Below, piece by piece: positions 25,927-35,073 of a stretch of 64,000 nucleotides of DNA. The notes under the pieces are model-generated. The model had not been told where the DNA came from and searched no databases. It saw only the letters and a program-made list of their open reading frames with translations. The position numbers and the translations under genes are program-made. Origin of the DNA: Plesiocystis pacifica SIR-1 (GTDB lineage Bacteria > Myxococcota_A > Polyangia > Nannocystales > Nannocystaceae); contig NZ_ABCS01000006.1 of the NCBI RefSeq assembly GCF_000170895.1, forward strand, positions 1-64,000, given 5' to 3'. Positions within the stretch are counted from its first letter, which is position 1; each line of letters starts with the position of its first letter.

Positions 25927-26170
25927 CCTCCTGGACGATGCCGTCGCCGCAGGATCCGGCCATGCACATGTTGTTGCAGCCGTCGTCGTCGCAGGCCTCG
26001 CCGTCCTCGACCTCGCCGTTGCCACACTCGGGCTCGACGCCCTCTTCCGTGGTGGTCTCGTCGGCGGTGGTCTCGTCGGCCGTCTCCTCCGTGGTGTCCG
26101 CCGTCTCCGTCGCCTCGCCGGCACGGATTGCGCGCACTCGATGGCCAACCATGCATGTGTTGCCGGACAC
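25898..26170 (-). pseudogene. Remnant of a cysteine-rich repeat lipoprotein
   Basis: The reading frame gives 90 residues from GTG (26170), or somewhat more if read from further upstream. It has a Thr/Glu linker and one CGNGEVEDGEACDDDGC repeat plus CMAGSCGDGIVQEGG, then ends abruptly in the repeated box sequence (GGRGVVHGG). It lacks a signal peptide or lipobox at its N-terminus. In relatives the GIVQEGE segment should continue into another CDDGN repeat, so the 3' end appears to have been replaced by the repeat element. I treat it as a truncated fragment. Confidence 0.55.
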
Positions 26171-26357
26171 GCAGTCTTGGTCCCTTTCGAGTGACCCAAA
26201 TCGTCACCCAAGCCGCGACACCCCGTCCCCCGTGCGCTGACCGTCCCCGTCCAGCTCACACCGCACGCTTTACCGTCCACCTGTCCCCCTGCGGCACTCG
26301 CTTCGCTTGTGGGCTCGCGCCTCGATCGACAAAGTGCATTCAGGAGGTCCCGCAACA

Positions 26358-26834
26358 ATGAGTGAAATCGTATTTGGAGTGTTCGAAGATCAACAGGCTG
26401 CCGACCAGGCCATCACCGCAGTCGAGCAAGAGTTCGGCTCCCGGGAGCTCAGCGCCTTCGTGCATACCGATGGTCTCCGCGACGAGGACATCCAAATGCG
26501 CGGCACCTCGGCCCTGCGCGGAGCCATCAACGGCGCGCTCTTGGTCGGCATCGCCGGGGCCGTCATCGGCGGGCTGATCCTCATCCCCAACGCCGAGCTC
26601 AGCGTGGGCTGGACCGAGTGGGTGTTCATGAGCATCGGCGGCACGATCTTCGGCGTGACCGCGGGGGCCGTCGCCGGGGCCTCGGAGTCCCGCGATGAGA
26701 TCCGCACCATGGCCAACGCCATGGACGAGGGCCAGGTGCTCGTGACCATGGAGGTCTCCTCGGAGTTCTCCGGCACCCAGGCCATCCTCGACTTCATGAC
26801 CCGCCACGGGGCGCTCGAGGTCCAGACGGCCTGA
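26358..26834 (+). CDS. Glycine-zipper membrane protein (general stress 17M-like)
   Basis: The gene encodes 158 residues from ATG 26358, with AGGAGG 10 bases upstream. An N-terminal ferredoxin-like segment (MSEIVFGVFEDQQAADQAI) precedes two hydrophobic segments (about 56-78 and 90-112) with GxxxG and AxxxG spacing (LLVGIAGAVIGGLIL and FGVTAGAVAGAS). It ends in a soluble helical tail. The architecture matches membrane proteins of the general stress protein 17M / DUF1269-like type, whose biochemical role is unknown. A strong terminator follows the gene, so it is probably monocistronic. Confidence 0.7.
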   Translation: MSEIVFGVFEDQQAADQAITAVEQEFGSRELSAFVHTDGLRDEDIQMRGTSALRGAINGALLVGIAGAVIGGLILIPNAELSVGWTEWVFMSIGGTIFGVTAGAVAGASESRDEIRTMANAMDEGQVLVTMEVSSEFSGTQAILDFMTRHGALEVQTA

Positions 26835-26887
26835 CCTCCCTCCACCGACCCTACGCGCTCGAGACCAGTCGCCAGTCCCAACGACAG

Positions 26888-26924
26888 CGGGCCCCCATCG
26901 ACGATGGGCGGCCCGTGTTTTTTT
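26888..26924 (+). terminator. Strong rho-independent terminator
   Basis: The structure is CGGGCC-CCCATCG-A-CGATGGG-C-GGCCCG with a single C bulge, then TGTTTTTTT. The 13-bp stem with a one-base loop and U tract ends the 26358 gene transcript. It also separates it from the convergent Rieske gene. Confidence 0.85.
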
Positions 26925-26951
26925 GTCGCGCCCGGTCGAGCCCGGGCCGGC

Positions 26952-28034
26952 TCACTCGGCCGCCGACTCGGCCCCGGCCTCGGTCGGCCCGCGGGTCTCC
27001 GGGTAGAACTGCCGGTACCAGCGGCGCATGCGGTGCACCGGGCCGTCGCCCTTCACCAGCGCGGGCTTGTCCAGGTAGACCTTGTTCTCCCAGATGTCGA
27101 TGTCGTTGGCCCACTGCGAGACCCAGTTGCCGACGACGTAGGACACGAGCATCCGCGGGATGGACTTGTCGGCGTACCAGGTGAAGTCGACCTTCTGCTC
27201 CATCTCGCTCAGGGGCAGGTGGGTCTGGTACATGACGATCTCGCCGACGTCGGGGATCTTGAACCGGAAGGTGACCACCGAGCCCGGGCCGATGAAGGTG
27301 ATCATCGCCTTGGCCTTGGTCTTGTCGACCTTGCGGCCGAGGATGTGCAGCACCGCGTCGTTCTTGAAGTAGGCGATGTGCGGCTGCTCGGGGTCGGGCT
27401 CCCAGTCGGCGACGTGCTCGATCTGGATGCCGGGGACCTTGATGGCCGTCCACGGGATGAACATCTCGCCGTGGACGGGCGCGAAGTGGGCGAAGTCCAC
27501 GGAGTTCTCGGCGAACTCGATGAGGTGCATCTTCACCGTGCCCGCGTCGTGGACCCCGCGGTGGACGAAGCGGCCGTCCTCGACCTCGGGGATGTCGGGG
27601 ATCTCGTAGGGCACCTCGTCCAGCGCGCAGGCCTTGTGACCGCCGCCGCGGTAGTAGATGAACACCTGGCCGTGCTTCTCGCGGATCGGCCAGGTCTCTT
27701 GCTGGGTCCGCACCGGCAGCTTGTTGGTGTAGGGCACGTGGCCGACCTTGCCGTCCGGGCGCAGCTGCCACTGGTGGAAGGGGCACTCGAGCTGCTCGCC
27801 CTTGACGCAGCCGTGGGCCAGGTTCGCGCCCAGGTGCGGGCAAAAGGCCGACATCGCGTGGACCGAGCGCCCGTCCTGGCTGCGGTACACGACCAGCTGC
27901 CGACCCAGGCACTCGCGGTACTCGATCTTGCCGGGCTCGAGATCCTTGGACGCCGCGAGGCGGTACCAGCCATCGGGGAAACCGGCGGGGTAGGTCGCTT
28001 GGCGGACGGCGGTGGACGGGCGCGACTGTGACAT
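26952..28034 (-). CDS. Rieske [2Fe-2S] oxygenase (desaturase-like)
   Basis: The gene encodes 360 residues from ATG 28034. The Rieske cluster ligands are CPHLG (about 64) and CPFHQW (about 83). The catalytic mononuclear iron site is ENSVDFAHFAPVHG (about 176-189, D-x2-H-x4-H with a preceding Asn). The overall form, with a single Rieske domain followed by an oxygenase domain of moderate length, resembles the sterol 7-desaturase (DAF-36/Neverland) and KshA-like group rather than ring-hydroxylating dioxygenases. No reductase gene is adjacent. The substrate could be a steroid or lipid, but this is inference. Confidence 0.8.
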   Translation of the reverse strand: MSQSRPSTAVRQATYPAGFPDGWYRLAASKDLEPGKIEYRECLGRQLVVYRSQDGRSVHAMSAFCPHLGANLAHGCVKGEQLECPFHQWQLRPDGKVGHVPYTNKLPVRTQQETWPIREKHGQVFIYYRGGGHKACALDEVPYEIPDIPEVEDGRFVHRGVHDAGTVKMHLIEFAENSVDFAHFAPVHGEMFIPWTAIKVPGIQIEHVADWEPDPEQPHIAYFKNDAVLHILGRKVDKTKAKAMITFIGPGSVVTFRFKIPDVGEIVMYQTHLPLSEMEQKVDFTWYADKSIPRMLVSYVVGNWVSQWANDIDIWENKVYLDKPALVKGDGPVHRMRRWYRQFYPETRGPTEAGAESAAE

Positions 28035-28067
28035 GCGCCACAATGCTAGGGGAAGCACCCCGCGGCC

Positions 28068-29732
28068 TCAAGCGCCGCCTTGGCTGAGCGGCGTCAGCCA
28101 CAGCAGCGTCGCGTCCCACAGCAGGTGGCAGATCAGCGGCGCGAACAAGCTGCGCGTGCGGATCGCCAGCCAGGTCCACGCGAACCCCGCGAGCGTGGCC
28201 GCGAGCGCGAGCAAGGGCGGCCCGGTCGTGAGGTGGGCGAGGGTGAAGAGCGCGGCCGAGAGCCCCGCAGCCAGCCACGCGAGCCACGTTCGCGCGGCGG
28301 TACGATCGGGCTCGAGGGCAGCCATCAGGCCCAGGCCCAGGGCTCCGCGCCACACGACCTCCTCACCAGCGACGATCACCGCGAGCAGGGGCAGGGTGGC
28401 CGCCAGGGGCAGCTCGCCGGTCCACGCGTAGAGCGACGCGCTCTCGCTCCACAGCCCCGGGGCGACCTCGGCGAGAGCCCGCGCGACCCCCCACGCGCCC
28501 GCCCACATCACCAGCCCCGCGCCGACACCCCAGGCCAGGCGCGGGACCGTGGGCCTCAGCAAGGCGCGCCAGTCCACCGGCAGGAGCGCGAGCGCCAGAG
28601 CCGTGAGCGCCACCTCGGCCGCGGCCATGCGCAGCCAGATCGACTCGATCGCCCAGGGACCCGCGAGCAGGGTGAGCACGGCGACGAGGGCGAAGATCGA
28701 CACGGCGAGGCGGCTGGGCTTGCGCGCGCCGCCGAGGGACGCGGCGAGCTCGGCCCGGGCCGCGCCGTCGGGGACCAGGCGCACGCTCGGCAAGCGCCAG
28801 CGGACCCCCTCGAGGGCCGAGTCGACCGCGGCCGCGTCGAGCTCGCGGGGCTCGACGCCCAGGGCCGCCCGCGCGGGCTCGGGATCCCCGGCGATGCCCT
28901 CGCTGAGCAGCTCGAGCTGCGAGCGGGTGATCAGCGGGTCGGCGAACAGGGCCTCCATCAGCCGCGCCGCGGGGCGCTGCGCCCACGCGGGGACCGGCGC
29001 GGTCCAGCAGCGCACCCCCAGCGCGGGCGCGCTGGCGACCCGATCGACCAGGCGCGGCAAGGTGGTCCGCGGACCGACGACGTCGAGGACCTGGCCCTGG
29101 CCCCTGCCCTCCACGGCCCGCCACACCGCCTCGGCCACGTCCTCGACGGCGACGGGGCACAGCTCGGCCCACGTGCCCGTGCCTGTGCCTGTCGCGCTGC
29201 GCGGGCGTCGGGGCGCCGGAAACACGGGCGCGGCGCGGACGCTGTCGGCGAGGTTGCGCAGCATGTCGTCGCCGCGGCCGTAGACCACCCCGGGGCGGAG
29301 GATCGTCGCGGCCGGAAAGCCCTCGCGCACGGCCGCCTCGCCCCGGGCCTTGGTGTCCAGGTAGGTCGAGCGCGGGTGTCGGCGCGCCCCCGCCACGGAC
29401 ACGTGCACGAAGCGCTCGATGCCCTCCCTTCGCGCGGCCTCGGCGAGGGCCTTGGGGAGCTCGACGTGGGCCGCCTCGAAGCTCAGCCCCGAGCCCCGAC
29501 CGGCGCGCTTGATGCCCACGAGGTTGACCACGGCGTCGCAGCCCGCGAGCAAGGACGCGCCCTGCTCGCTCCAGGGCCCCGCGAAGTCGACCCGGCGCAG
29601 CTCCACGCCCTCGCCCTCGAGCCCCCGGAGCCCGCGGGCGAGCACGACCACGCGGCAGCCCTGGGCGCGCAGGTGGTCGACCACGTGGCGACCGATGAAG
29701 CCCGATCCTCCGGCGACGGCGACGGTGAGCAC
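28068..29732 (-). CDS. NAD(P)-binding epimerase-like domain fused to CPBP membrane protease
   Basis: The gene encodes 554 residues from a GTG (29732). Residues 1 to about 290 are an atypical short-chain/epimerase domain (GGSGFIGRHV at 8-17) like the complex-I NDUFA9/NmrA type. About 345-550 is a hydrophobic domain with five or more membrane segments. It contains EEVVWRG (about 456-462), a LAHL motif and a final HLLWD motif, which are the EExxxR and HxxxN/D hallmarks of CPBP (CAAX-processing-type) intramembrane metalloproteases. The glutamates and the His are present, so the protease part looks active. The fusion is in one open frame with no break and is unusual. The biochemical link between halves is unknown. 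Confidence 0.75.
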   Translation of the reverse strand: MLTVAVAGGSGFIGRHVVDHLRAQGCRVVVLARGLRGLEGEGVELRRVDFAGPWSEQGASLLAGCDAVVNLVGIKRAGRGSGLSFEAAHVELPKALAEAARREGIERFVHVSVAGARRHPRSTYLDTKARGEAAVREGFPAATILRPGVVYGRGDDMLRNLADSVRAAPVFPAPRRPRSATGTGTGTWAELCPVAVEDVAEAVWRAVEGRGQGQVLDVVGPRTTLPRLVDRVASAPALGVRCWTAPVPAWAQRPAARLMEALFADPLITRSQLELLSEGIAGDPEPARAALGVEPRELDAAAVDSALEGVRWRLPSVRLVPDGAARAELAASLGGARKPSRLAVSIFALVAVLTLLAGPWAIESIWLRMAAAEVALTALALALLPVDWRALLRPTVPRLAWGVGAGLVMWAGAWGVARALAEVAPGLWSESASLYAWTGELPLAATLPLLAVIVAGEEVVWRGALGLGLMAALEPDRTAARTWLAWLAAGLSAALFTLAHLTTGPPLLALAATLAGFAWTWLAIRTRSLFAPLICHLLWDATLLWLTPLSQGGA

Positions 29733-29762
29733 CTGGGGAGTCTATGCTGATAAGCTGGCCGC

Positions 29763-31025
29763 ATGCGTCGTCGTGGGGGGAGGTCGAGCTCATCGCCGTG
29801 GGGGATGGCCCTGCTCGTCGCCCTGACAGGCTGCGGGGACGCCTCGGGCACAGACGCGGGCGCGGGCGCGGACGAGGCCGAGGCGTCCAGCGGGGACACC
29901 GAGACCGAGACCACCGACACCGAGACCACCGACACCGACGCGACGACCTCGACCACGGGCGTCGGCGAACAGCGGCCCGAGCGATTGGTGGTGACCGCGG
30001 ACTGGCGGGCGCACCGGCTGTCCCTCGTCGACCACGCCGCGCTGCTCGCAGGCGCGCAGACCCGCGAGGACGCGCTGTGGAAGACCATCGAGCTCCCGGG
30101 CCACGAGCCCGGCCCCCTCGAGGTCGAGCTCACCCCCGACGGCACCCGGGCCCTCGTCGCCGTCGCGCCCGGTTTCTTTGGCGGGCCCGTGGGCTCCCTG
30201 GTCGGCGCGCCGATCGGCAGCGTGCCCGAGACCGGCAGCTTGCTCGTCGTCGAGCTCGACACCGGCACGGTGCTCGCGGACATCCAGACCACCGAGCTGC
30301 CCATGGGCATCGCCGTCGAGCCCGACGGCTCCGCGGCCTGGACGGCCAACTTTGGCGGCGAGTCGGTCCCGGGCTTCAGCGTCGACCGCGTCGACCTCCA
30401 GGACTTCAGCGTCACCGCCTACGAGACCGCCGAGCGCCCCGAGCAGATCGACATCGAGGCCACGGGCCAGCGGCTGATCGTCAGCTGCGCCGCGGGTCAG
30501 GCGGGCGCGGTCGCCTTCCTCGACGACCCCCAAGGCGGCCTGCACACGACCTTCTACCTCGCCGGCGACCCCTCGTGGATCTTCTTCCTCGACGACTTCG
30601 AGCGCCGCGCCGTCGTCGTCCGCTCCTTCGGGGGCAACGGCGACTCGGGCAACTACACCCTGCTCGACGTCAGCTACCCCATCGACGCCGACACCCTCGC
30701 GGTCGAGGACCTCGACGGCATCCCCTACGCCGGCGCCAAGGGCCTGGCGGAGGATGAGATCGTGGTCACCGCCCTCGTCGGCGCGGGCGTCCAGGTGTCC
30801 CGCTACCACATCGACAACGGCGTCCTGCTCCAGAGCATCACCATCCCGGTGTCGGGCTTCCCCCTCGGCGTCTCGGTGGACGCGCAGTCGCGCACGGCCC
30901 TGGTCCCGCTGCCCGGCGCCAACGCCCTCGCGGTCGTCGACTTCGACGCGGGCGAGGCTCGCGTGCTGCCCTGGCAAGACGAGCCCGGGCCGACCTACCT
31001 GGCGCTCGAAGGCGCGAGCCCCTGA
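29763..31025 (+). CDS. Lipoprotein with YVTN-type beta-propeller
   Basis: This 420-residue lipoprotein has the lipobox VALTGC and a Thr/Asp/Glu linker to about residue 60. The rest is composed of propeller-like blades (LVVTADWRAHRLSLVDHAA; PDGTRALVAVAPG; MGIAVEPDGSAAWTANFGG; GFPLGVSVDAQSRTALVPLPGANALAVVDF), as in YVTN / lactonase-like surface proteins. No catalytic residues are recognisable. It is probably anchored in the outer membrane or periplasm, with a binding role. Confidence 0.7.
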   Translation: MRRRGGRSSSSPWGMALLVALTGCGDASGTDAGAGADEAEASSGDTETETTDTETTDTDATTSTTGVGEQRPERLVVTADWRAHRLSLVDHAALLAGAQTREDALWKTIELPGHEPGPLEVELTPDGTRALVAVAPGFFGGPVGSLVGAPIGSVPETGSLLVVELDTGTVLADIQTTELPMGIAVEPDGSAAWTANFGGESVPGFSVDRVDLQDFSVTAYETAERPEQIDIEATGQRLIVSCAAGQAGAVAFLDDPQGGLHTTFYLAGDPSWIFFLDDFERRAVVVRSFGGNGDSGNYTLLDVSYPIDADTLAVEDLDGIPYAGAKGLAEDEIVVTALVGAGVQVSRYHIDNGVLLQSITIPVSGFPLGVSVDAQSRTALVPLPGANALAVVDFDAGEARVLPWQDEPGPTYLALEGASP

Positions 31026-31090
31026 CCGCTCGGCCGCGGGGCCACCGCGCTTCGCACCCCACGCTCGGACCAGCCTGTTAGGCTCCGCCC

Positions 31091-31888
31091 ATGACCGAGC
31101 GCGTGACTTGCGAAGTCGAGGCTGGCGTCGCCACCGTCAGCTTCAACCGGCCGGAGAAACACAACGGCCTCGACCCGGCGATGTTCGACGCCATCGTCGA
31201 AGCCGGAGAGGCCCTGCGCGAGCGCAAGGACGTGCGCGTGGTGATCCTCCGCGGCGAGGGGGCCTCGTTCTGCGCCGGCCTCGACTTCAAGGCCTTCATG
31301 GCCGGGGGCGCGGCGGTCCGCGACAAGCTGCTCGCGCGCCCCGAGCCGCAGATCGCCAACCTCGCCCAGCGCGTGGCCTGGGTGTGGACCGAGGTCCCCG
31401 CCCCGGTCATCGCCGCGGTCCACGGCACCTGCATCGGCGGCGGCCTGCAGATCGCCCTGGCCGCGGACATCCGCATCGCCCACCCCGAGAGCACCCTCTC
31501 GGTCCGCGAGATTCACTGGGGCCTGATCCCCGACATGAGCATCACCCGGACCCTCGGGCGCCTCGTCCCCCTCGACGTCGCCAAGGAGCTGACCTTCACC
31601 GGCCGCAAGTTCGACGCCGTCGAGGGCCAGCGCCTGGGCCTGGTCACCCGCCTGGCCGACGACCCCCTGGCGGCCGCGCGCGAGCTCGCCGAGACCATCG
31701 CCGCCCGCTCCCCCGAGGCCGTGCGCGCGTCCAAGCAGCTGTGGGCCCGGGCCCCGGAGCTGTCCGACGCCGACGCCCTGCTGCTCGAGACCGAGCTGCA
31801 GCTGCCCCTGCTCGGCAGCAAGAACCAGCTCGAGGCGGTCATGGCCGGCTTCCAAAAGCGCGCCCCCGAGTTCGAGGATCCCAGCTGA
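31091..31888 (+). CDS. Enoyl-CoA hydratase/isomerase family protein (crotonase)
   Basis: This 265-residue crotonase contains the substrate-CoA motif FNRPEKHNGLD (about 18-28), the oxyanion-hole AGLDFKAF region (about 61-68) and GGGLQIALAADIRIA (about 116-130). The residue layout fits an enoyl-CoA hydratase or a dienoyl-CoA isomerase, but I cannot tell which; the first catalytic Glu position is not obvious. It overlaps the next gene by one base (TGATG), so the two are coupled. Confidence 0.85.
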   Translation: MTERVTCEVEAGVATVSFNRPEKHNGLDPAMFDAIVEAGEALRERKDVRVVILRGEGASFCAGLDFKAFMAGGAAVRDKLLARPEPQIANLAQRVAWVWTEVPAPVIAAVHGTCIGGGLQIALAADIRIAHPESTLSVREIHWGLIPDMSITRTLGRLVPLDVAKELTFTGRKFDAVEGQRLGLVTRLADDPLAAARELAETIAARSPEAVRASKQLWARAPELSDADALLLETELQLPLLGSKNQLEAVMAGFQKRAPEFEDPS

Positions 31889-32376
31889 TGGGCCGCCGCC
31901 CCGATCGCCTGCCCAGCACCCCGGCGGTCCGTCTGCTCAGCGACGAGGGCGTCGAATTTGGCGTGCACCACTACGACTACGTCGATCGCGGCGGGACCCA
32001 GGCCAGCTCGGCGGCCCTCGGCGTCGACGAGCACGCCGTGATCAAGACCTTGATCTTCGAGGACGACAGCCGCAACCCCTTCGTGGTCCTGATGCACGGC
32101 GACCGCGAGGTCTCGGCCAAGCAGCTCGCCCGCGTGCTCCGGGTCCGCGGCACCAAGCCCTGCGAGCCCGCCGTGGCCGAGAAGCACTCGGGCTACCGCG
32201 TCGGCGGGACCTCGCCCTTTGGCACCCGCAAGGCCCTGCCCGTCTACGCCGAGGCCAGCATCTTCGAGCTGCCCAAGGTCTACATCAACGGCGGCTCTCG
32301 GGGGCTCCTGGTCTCGATCGACCCCAAGGTCCTGCGCGAGCTCGCCAAGGCCCGCCCGGTCCGCGTGGCTCGCTGA
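31888..32376 (+). CDS. ybaK: YbaK/EbsC-type aminoacyl-tRNA deacylase
   Basis: This 162-residue protein starts at an ATG that overlaps the crotonase stop. Features are STPAVRLLSDEGVEFGVHHYDY, HAVIKTLIFEDD (the conserved catalytic Lys region), KQLARVLRVRG and YRVGGTSPFGTRKALPVY, as in Cys-tRNA(Pro) deacylase YbaK. It hydrolyses mischarged Cys-tRNA(Pro) in related bacteria. The coupling with an enoyl-CoA hydratase is unusual but may be chance. It ends 11 bases before a convergent SDR gene. Confidence 0.88.
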   Translation: MGRRPDRLPSTPAVRLLSDEGVEFGVHHYDYVDRGGTQASSAALGVDEHAVIKTLIFEDDSRNPFVVLMHGDREVSAKQLARVLRVRGTKPCEPAVAEKHSGYRVGGTSPFGTRKALPVYAEASIFELPKVYINGGSRGLLVSIDPKVLRELAKARPVRVAR

Positions 32377-32387
32377 CCTGCTCCGGG

Positions 32388-33341
32388 CTAGAGCGACCAG
32401 CTCAGCCCGGTCTTTTGCTCCGAGAGCGTCCACAGCCTGGTCGCCATCTCCCGGTCCAGCGCGACCGCGTTCAGGTCGCACTCGCCCACCGGGCCGACCG
32501 TCTCGGCCCGCTTGGTCGGGCCGTAGAGCGTCTCGGGCTTCAGCCCCGGCTGCGCGGCGCACATCACCTCGGGCCACGAGCCGCGCTCGGCGGACTGGGC
32601 GATGACCCTCGAGAGCACGCCCCAGACAGCCTTGAGCAAGGGGCTGGCCGTGTCCTTGAGCAAGTTCGTCCGTGACGCGCCGGGGTGGCACACGTGCGCC
32701 TCCACGTGCTTGCCCGCGGCCTGGACGCGGCGCTGCAATTCATAGCCAAACATCATCTGCGCCAGCTTGCTCTGGGCGTAGGCGTCCCACGGCGTGTACT
32801 TCTCGTCGAAGTTGAGGTCCTCGAACTTGATCCGCTTCAGGCCCATCTTGTAGGCGCCGCTGCCGACGACGACGATCCGCCCCTTCGACTGCTCGAGGCG
32901 CTCGAACAGCAGCCCGCACAGCAGGAAGTGGCCAAAGTAGTTCACCCCCATCTGGCTCTCGAAGCCGTCCACGGTGATCTGCTGCTTGGCCACCTGGGCG
33001 ATGGCGGCGTTGCAGATCAGCGCGTCGATGCGCGGGACCTGCTCGAGCACCTCGGCGGCGGCCTCGCGGACGGAGTCGAGGACGGCGAGGTCCATCTTCA
33101 CGAAGGACACCTCGGCCTCGGCCCCAAACTCTGCCCGCAGCGCCTCGAGGGCCGCGGCCGACTTCGCGGGGTTGCGGTTCAACATCACGACGCGGGCGCC
33201 CTTGGACAAGAACACCCGGGTCGCCTCGAAGCCCGCACCGGCGTTGGCGCCCGTGACCAGGTAGGTCTTGCCTGCGAGGCTGCCCAGGCGCTCGGGCGTC
33301 CAGCCCTGCGCACCGAAAGGATTGGCTCGTTTCGCGCTCAT
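32388..33341 (-). CDS. Short-chain dehydrogenase/reductase (WW-oxidoreductase-like)
   Basis: The gene encodes 317 residues from ATG 33341; the longer frame upstream is only the divergent gene's leader. The cofactor motif is TGANAGAGFEATR (about 29-41), the NNAG-like motif reads CNAAIAQ, and the active site is VVVGSGAYKMG followed by YAQSKLAQ (YxxxK). The length and C-terminal part match retinol dehydrogenase/WW-domain oxidoreductase-like SDRs, often with daunorubicin-type C-13 reductase annotation. It is divergent from the AraC regulator, which probably controls it. Confidence 0.85.
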   Translation of the reverse strand: MSAKRANPFGAQGWTPERLGSLAGKTYLVTGANAGAGFEATRVFLSKGARVVMLNRNPAKSAAALEALRAEFGAEAEVSFVKMDLAVLDSVREAAAEVLEQVPRIDALICNAAIAQVAKQQITVDGFESQMGVNYFGHFLLCGLLFERLEQSKGRIVVVGSGAYKMGLKRIKFEDLNFDEKYTPWDAYAQSKLAQMMFGYELQRRVQAAGKHVEAHVCHPGASRTNLLKDTASPLLKAVWGVLSRVIAQSAERGSWPEVMCAAQPGLKPETLYGPTKRAETVGPVGECDLNAVALDREMATRLWTLSEQKTGLSWSL

Positions 33342-33447
33342 ACTCAATGGTCTATAGCTCTCCAACACCGCACCGAAGCAGGGCGAATTCCTCTCGAATA
33401 CTTGCCTATTCGTGTCGCCGCCCTTTACGTTGAGCACGACTCCTGTA

Positions 33448-34365
33448 ATGACTGAAGCCATGGACCAAGACAGGCTGCGAGCGCTGGTCGAGCGACACGC
33501 CGGGCCCGACGGGCTCTCGGCCACGCCCATCGCGGGTCTGTCCCTGTTTCGAGTCAACCAGCCCGTCGAGCGGCTGCCCGCGGTCTATCCGGCCAGCATG
33601 TGTTGCGTCGCGCAGGGCAGCAAGCGCGCCTACCTCGGGGGCGTCGCGTACACCTACGACGCCGACCACTACCTGTGCGTCGCCATGCCCTTGCCGGTCG
33701 AGGCCGAGGTGCCCGTCGCCAGCCCAGACGAGCCCGTGCTCGGCGTGTTGCTCGACCTCGACACGCCCGCGATGGCCGAGACCCTCGTCGCCTACGAGGC
33801 CGCCGCCCGCCCCCGCAGCGCCTCGACGCGAGCGCTCAGCCCGGGCCTGGCCGTGGTCGAGGCGGACGCGGCCTTCCTCGACGCCGTCGTGCGCCTGCTC
33901 GAGCTCCTCGACAACCCGGTGGCGCTGCGGGTGCTGGCCAAGGGCCGCATGCGCGAGCTGCTGTTCACCATCCTCGCGGGCCAGGCCGGCCCGCTCATGC
34001 GCCAGAGCTTCGGCGCCGCCCAGGACATCACGCGGGTGCTCCACCACATCCGCGAACACCTCCATGATCCTCTGTCTGTAGACGAGCTCGCCCAGCGGGC
34101 GGGCATGAGCCGGGCCGTGTTCCACCGCCGCTTCCGGGCCGCGACCAGCTTCTCGCCCCTGCAGTTCATCAAGGCCCTGCGGCTGAGCCACGCGGCGATG
34201 TTGATCGTCGGCGGCCAAGCCGTCAGCCAAGCCGCCGACGCCGTCGGATACACCAGCGCCTCTCAGTTCAGCCGCGAGTTTCGCAAGCACTTTGGAGACT
34301 CCCCGCGGCGGTGGGCCAAGACCACCGGCGCAGCACCCCTCGACGTCCAAGCTGCGGGCGGCTAG
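33448..34365 (+). CDS. AraC-family transcription regulator (AraC_N type)
   Basis: The gene encodes 305 residues from ATG 33448 (ATG 33460 and GTG 33412 also lie in frame). Residues about 20-180 are the AraC_N cupin-like sensor (LSLFRVNQPVERLPAVYPASMCCVAQGSK). The last 100 residues hold the two AraC helix-turn-helices, with VDELAQRAGMSRAVFHRRFRAAT and QAADAVGYTSASQFSREFRKHFGDSP. It is transcribed divergently from the SDR gene with a 106-base gap. This is a common regulator-target arrangement, so it likely senses a metabolite and regulates that dehydrogenase. Confidence 0.9.
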   Translation: MTEAMDQDRLRALVERHAGPDGLSATPIAGLSLFRVNQPVERLPAVYPASMCCVAQGSKRAYLGGVAYTYDADHYLCVAMPLPVEAEVPVASPDEPVLGVLLDLDTPAMAETLVAYEAAARPRSASTRALSPGLAVVEADAAFLDAVVRLLELLDNPVALRVLAKGRMRELLFTILAGQAGPLMRQSFGAAQDITRVLHHIREHLHDPLSVDELAQRAGMSRAVFHRRFRAATSFSPLQFIKALRLSHAAMLIVGGQAVSQAADAVGYTSASQFSREFRKHFGDSPRRWAKTTGAAPLDVQAAGG

Positions 34366-34383
34366 CCGCGCTACACTCGGGCG

Positions 34384-35055
34384 ATGGTACGCGTCCGCCC
34401 TCGCCCGGCCGCCCTCGTCCTCGCCCTCTCGATGGCCTGCGCCGTCCCGGTGCAGGTGTCCGGCGAGGACACGGTCCACGATGACGAGGCCGACGACGCG
34501 GCCGACGATGACGACGCCGCTGAGCAGGGCGACGAGCTCTCGAGCGACGAGGACGACGAGCAGGGCGACGCCAGCGAAGACGAGGGCCTCAAGCTCGACA
34601 TCGGCACCAAGTACGACAGCCAGCCCGAGCCCCCAGACCCCTTCCCGACCGCGCCCCTGGGCTGCGACGATGGACCGACCAACGGCGGGGGCGAGCCGCT
34701 CATCGACGTCGACAGCGCGGGCGCCTTCCTCGATCCGCGCGCGGGCCTGATCCGCCTGCGCCTCATCGACGAGGGCCCCGAGCACTTTTGGGACATCGAC
34801 CTCGACATCCCCGCCAGCGAGGCGCTCCCGGCCACGCACCTCGGCCTGCCCTTCGCCGGCTACCTCAGCGAGCCCGGGCTGTGGGAGTGGTGGCACGGCA
34901 GCATCCAGGGCACCGTCGACCTCACGGTCCACGAGGCCGAGCCCGACGGCTGCCTGTGGGTCGAGCTCACCGCCAGCAGCAACTCCTGGGATCAGCCCGC
35001 GCCGCCGGTGGGCTGGGTGGGGACGACGCTGCACCCCTGGCCCGAGGACGGCTGA
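34384..35055 (+). CDS. Acidic lipoprotein of unknown function
   Basis: This 223-residue protein has a lipobox-like ALSMAC after a short signal peptide. A highly acidic stretch (EDTVHDDEADDAADDDDA, residues about 27-50) follows, with an adjoining SSDEDDEQGD block. The remaining 140 residues are a compact beta-like domain with WWHGSIQGTVDLTV. No known domain was recognised. It lies 18 bases after the AraC gene and could be co-transcribed with it. The acidic linker is like those on several other lipoproteins here. Confidence 0.6.
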   Translation: MVRVRPRPAALVLALSMACAVPVQVSGEDTVHDDEADDAADDDDAAEQGDELSSDEDDEQGDASEDEGLKLDIGTKYDSQPEPPDPFPTAPLGCDDGPTNGGGEPLIDVDSAGAFLDPRAGLIRLRLIDEGPEHFWDIDLDIPASEALPATHLGLPFAGYLSEPGLWEWWHGSIQGTVDLTVHEAEPDGCLWVELTASSNSWDQPAPPVGWVGTTLHPWPEDG

Positions 35056-35073
35056 GCCCGCCGGACCCACGCG

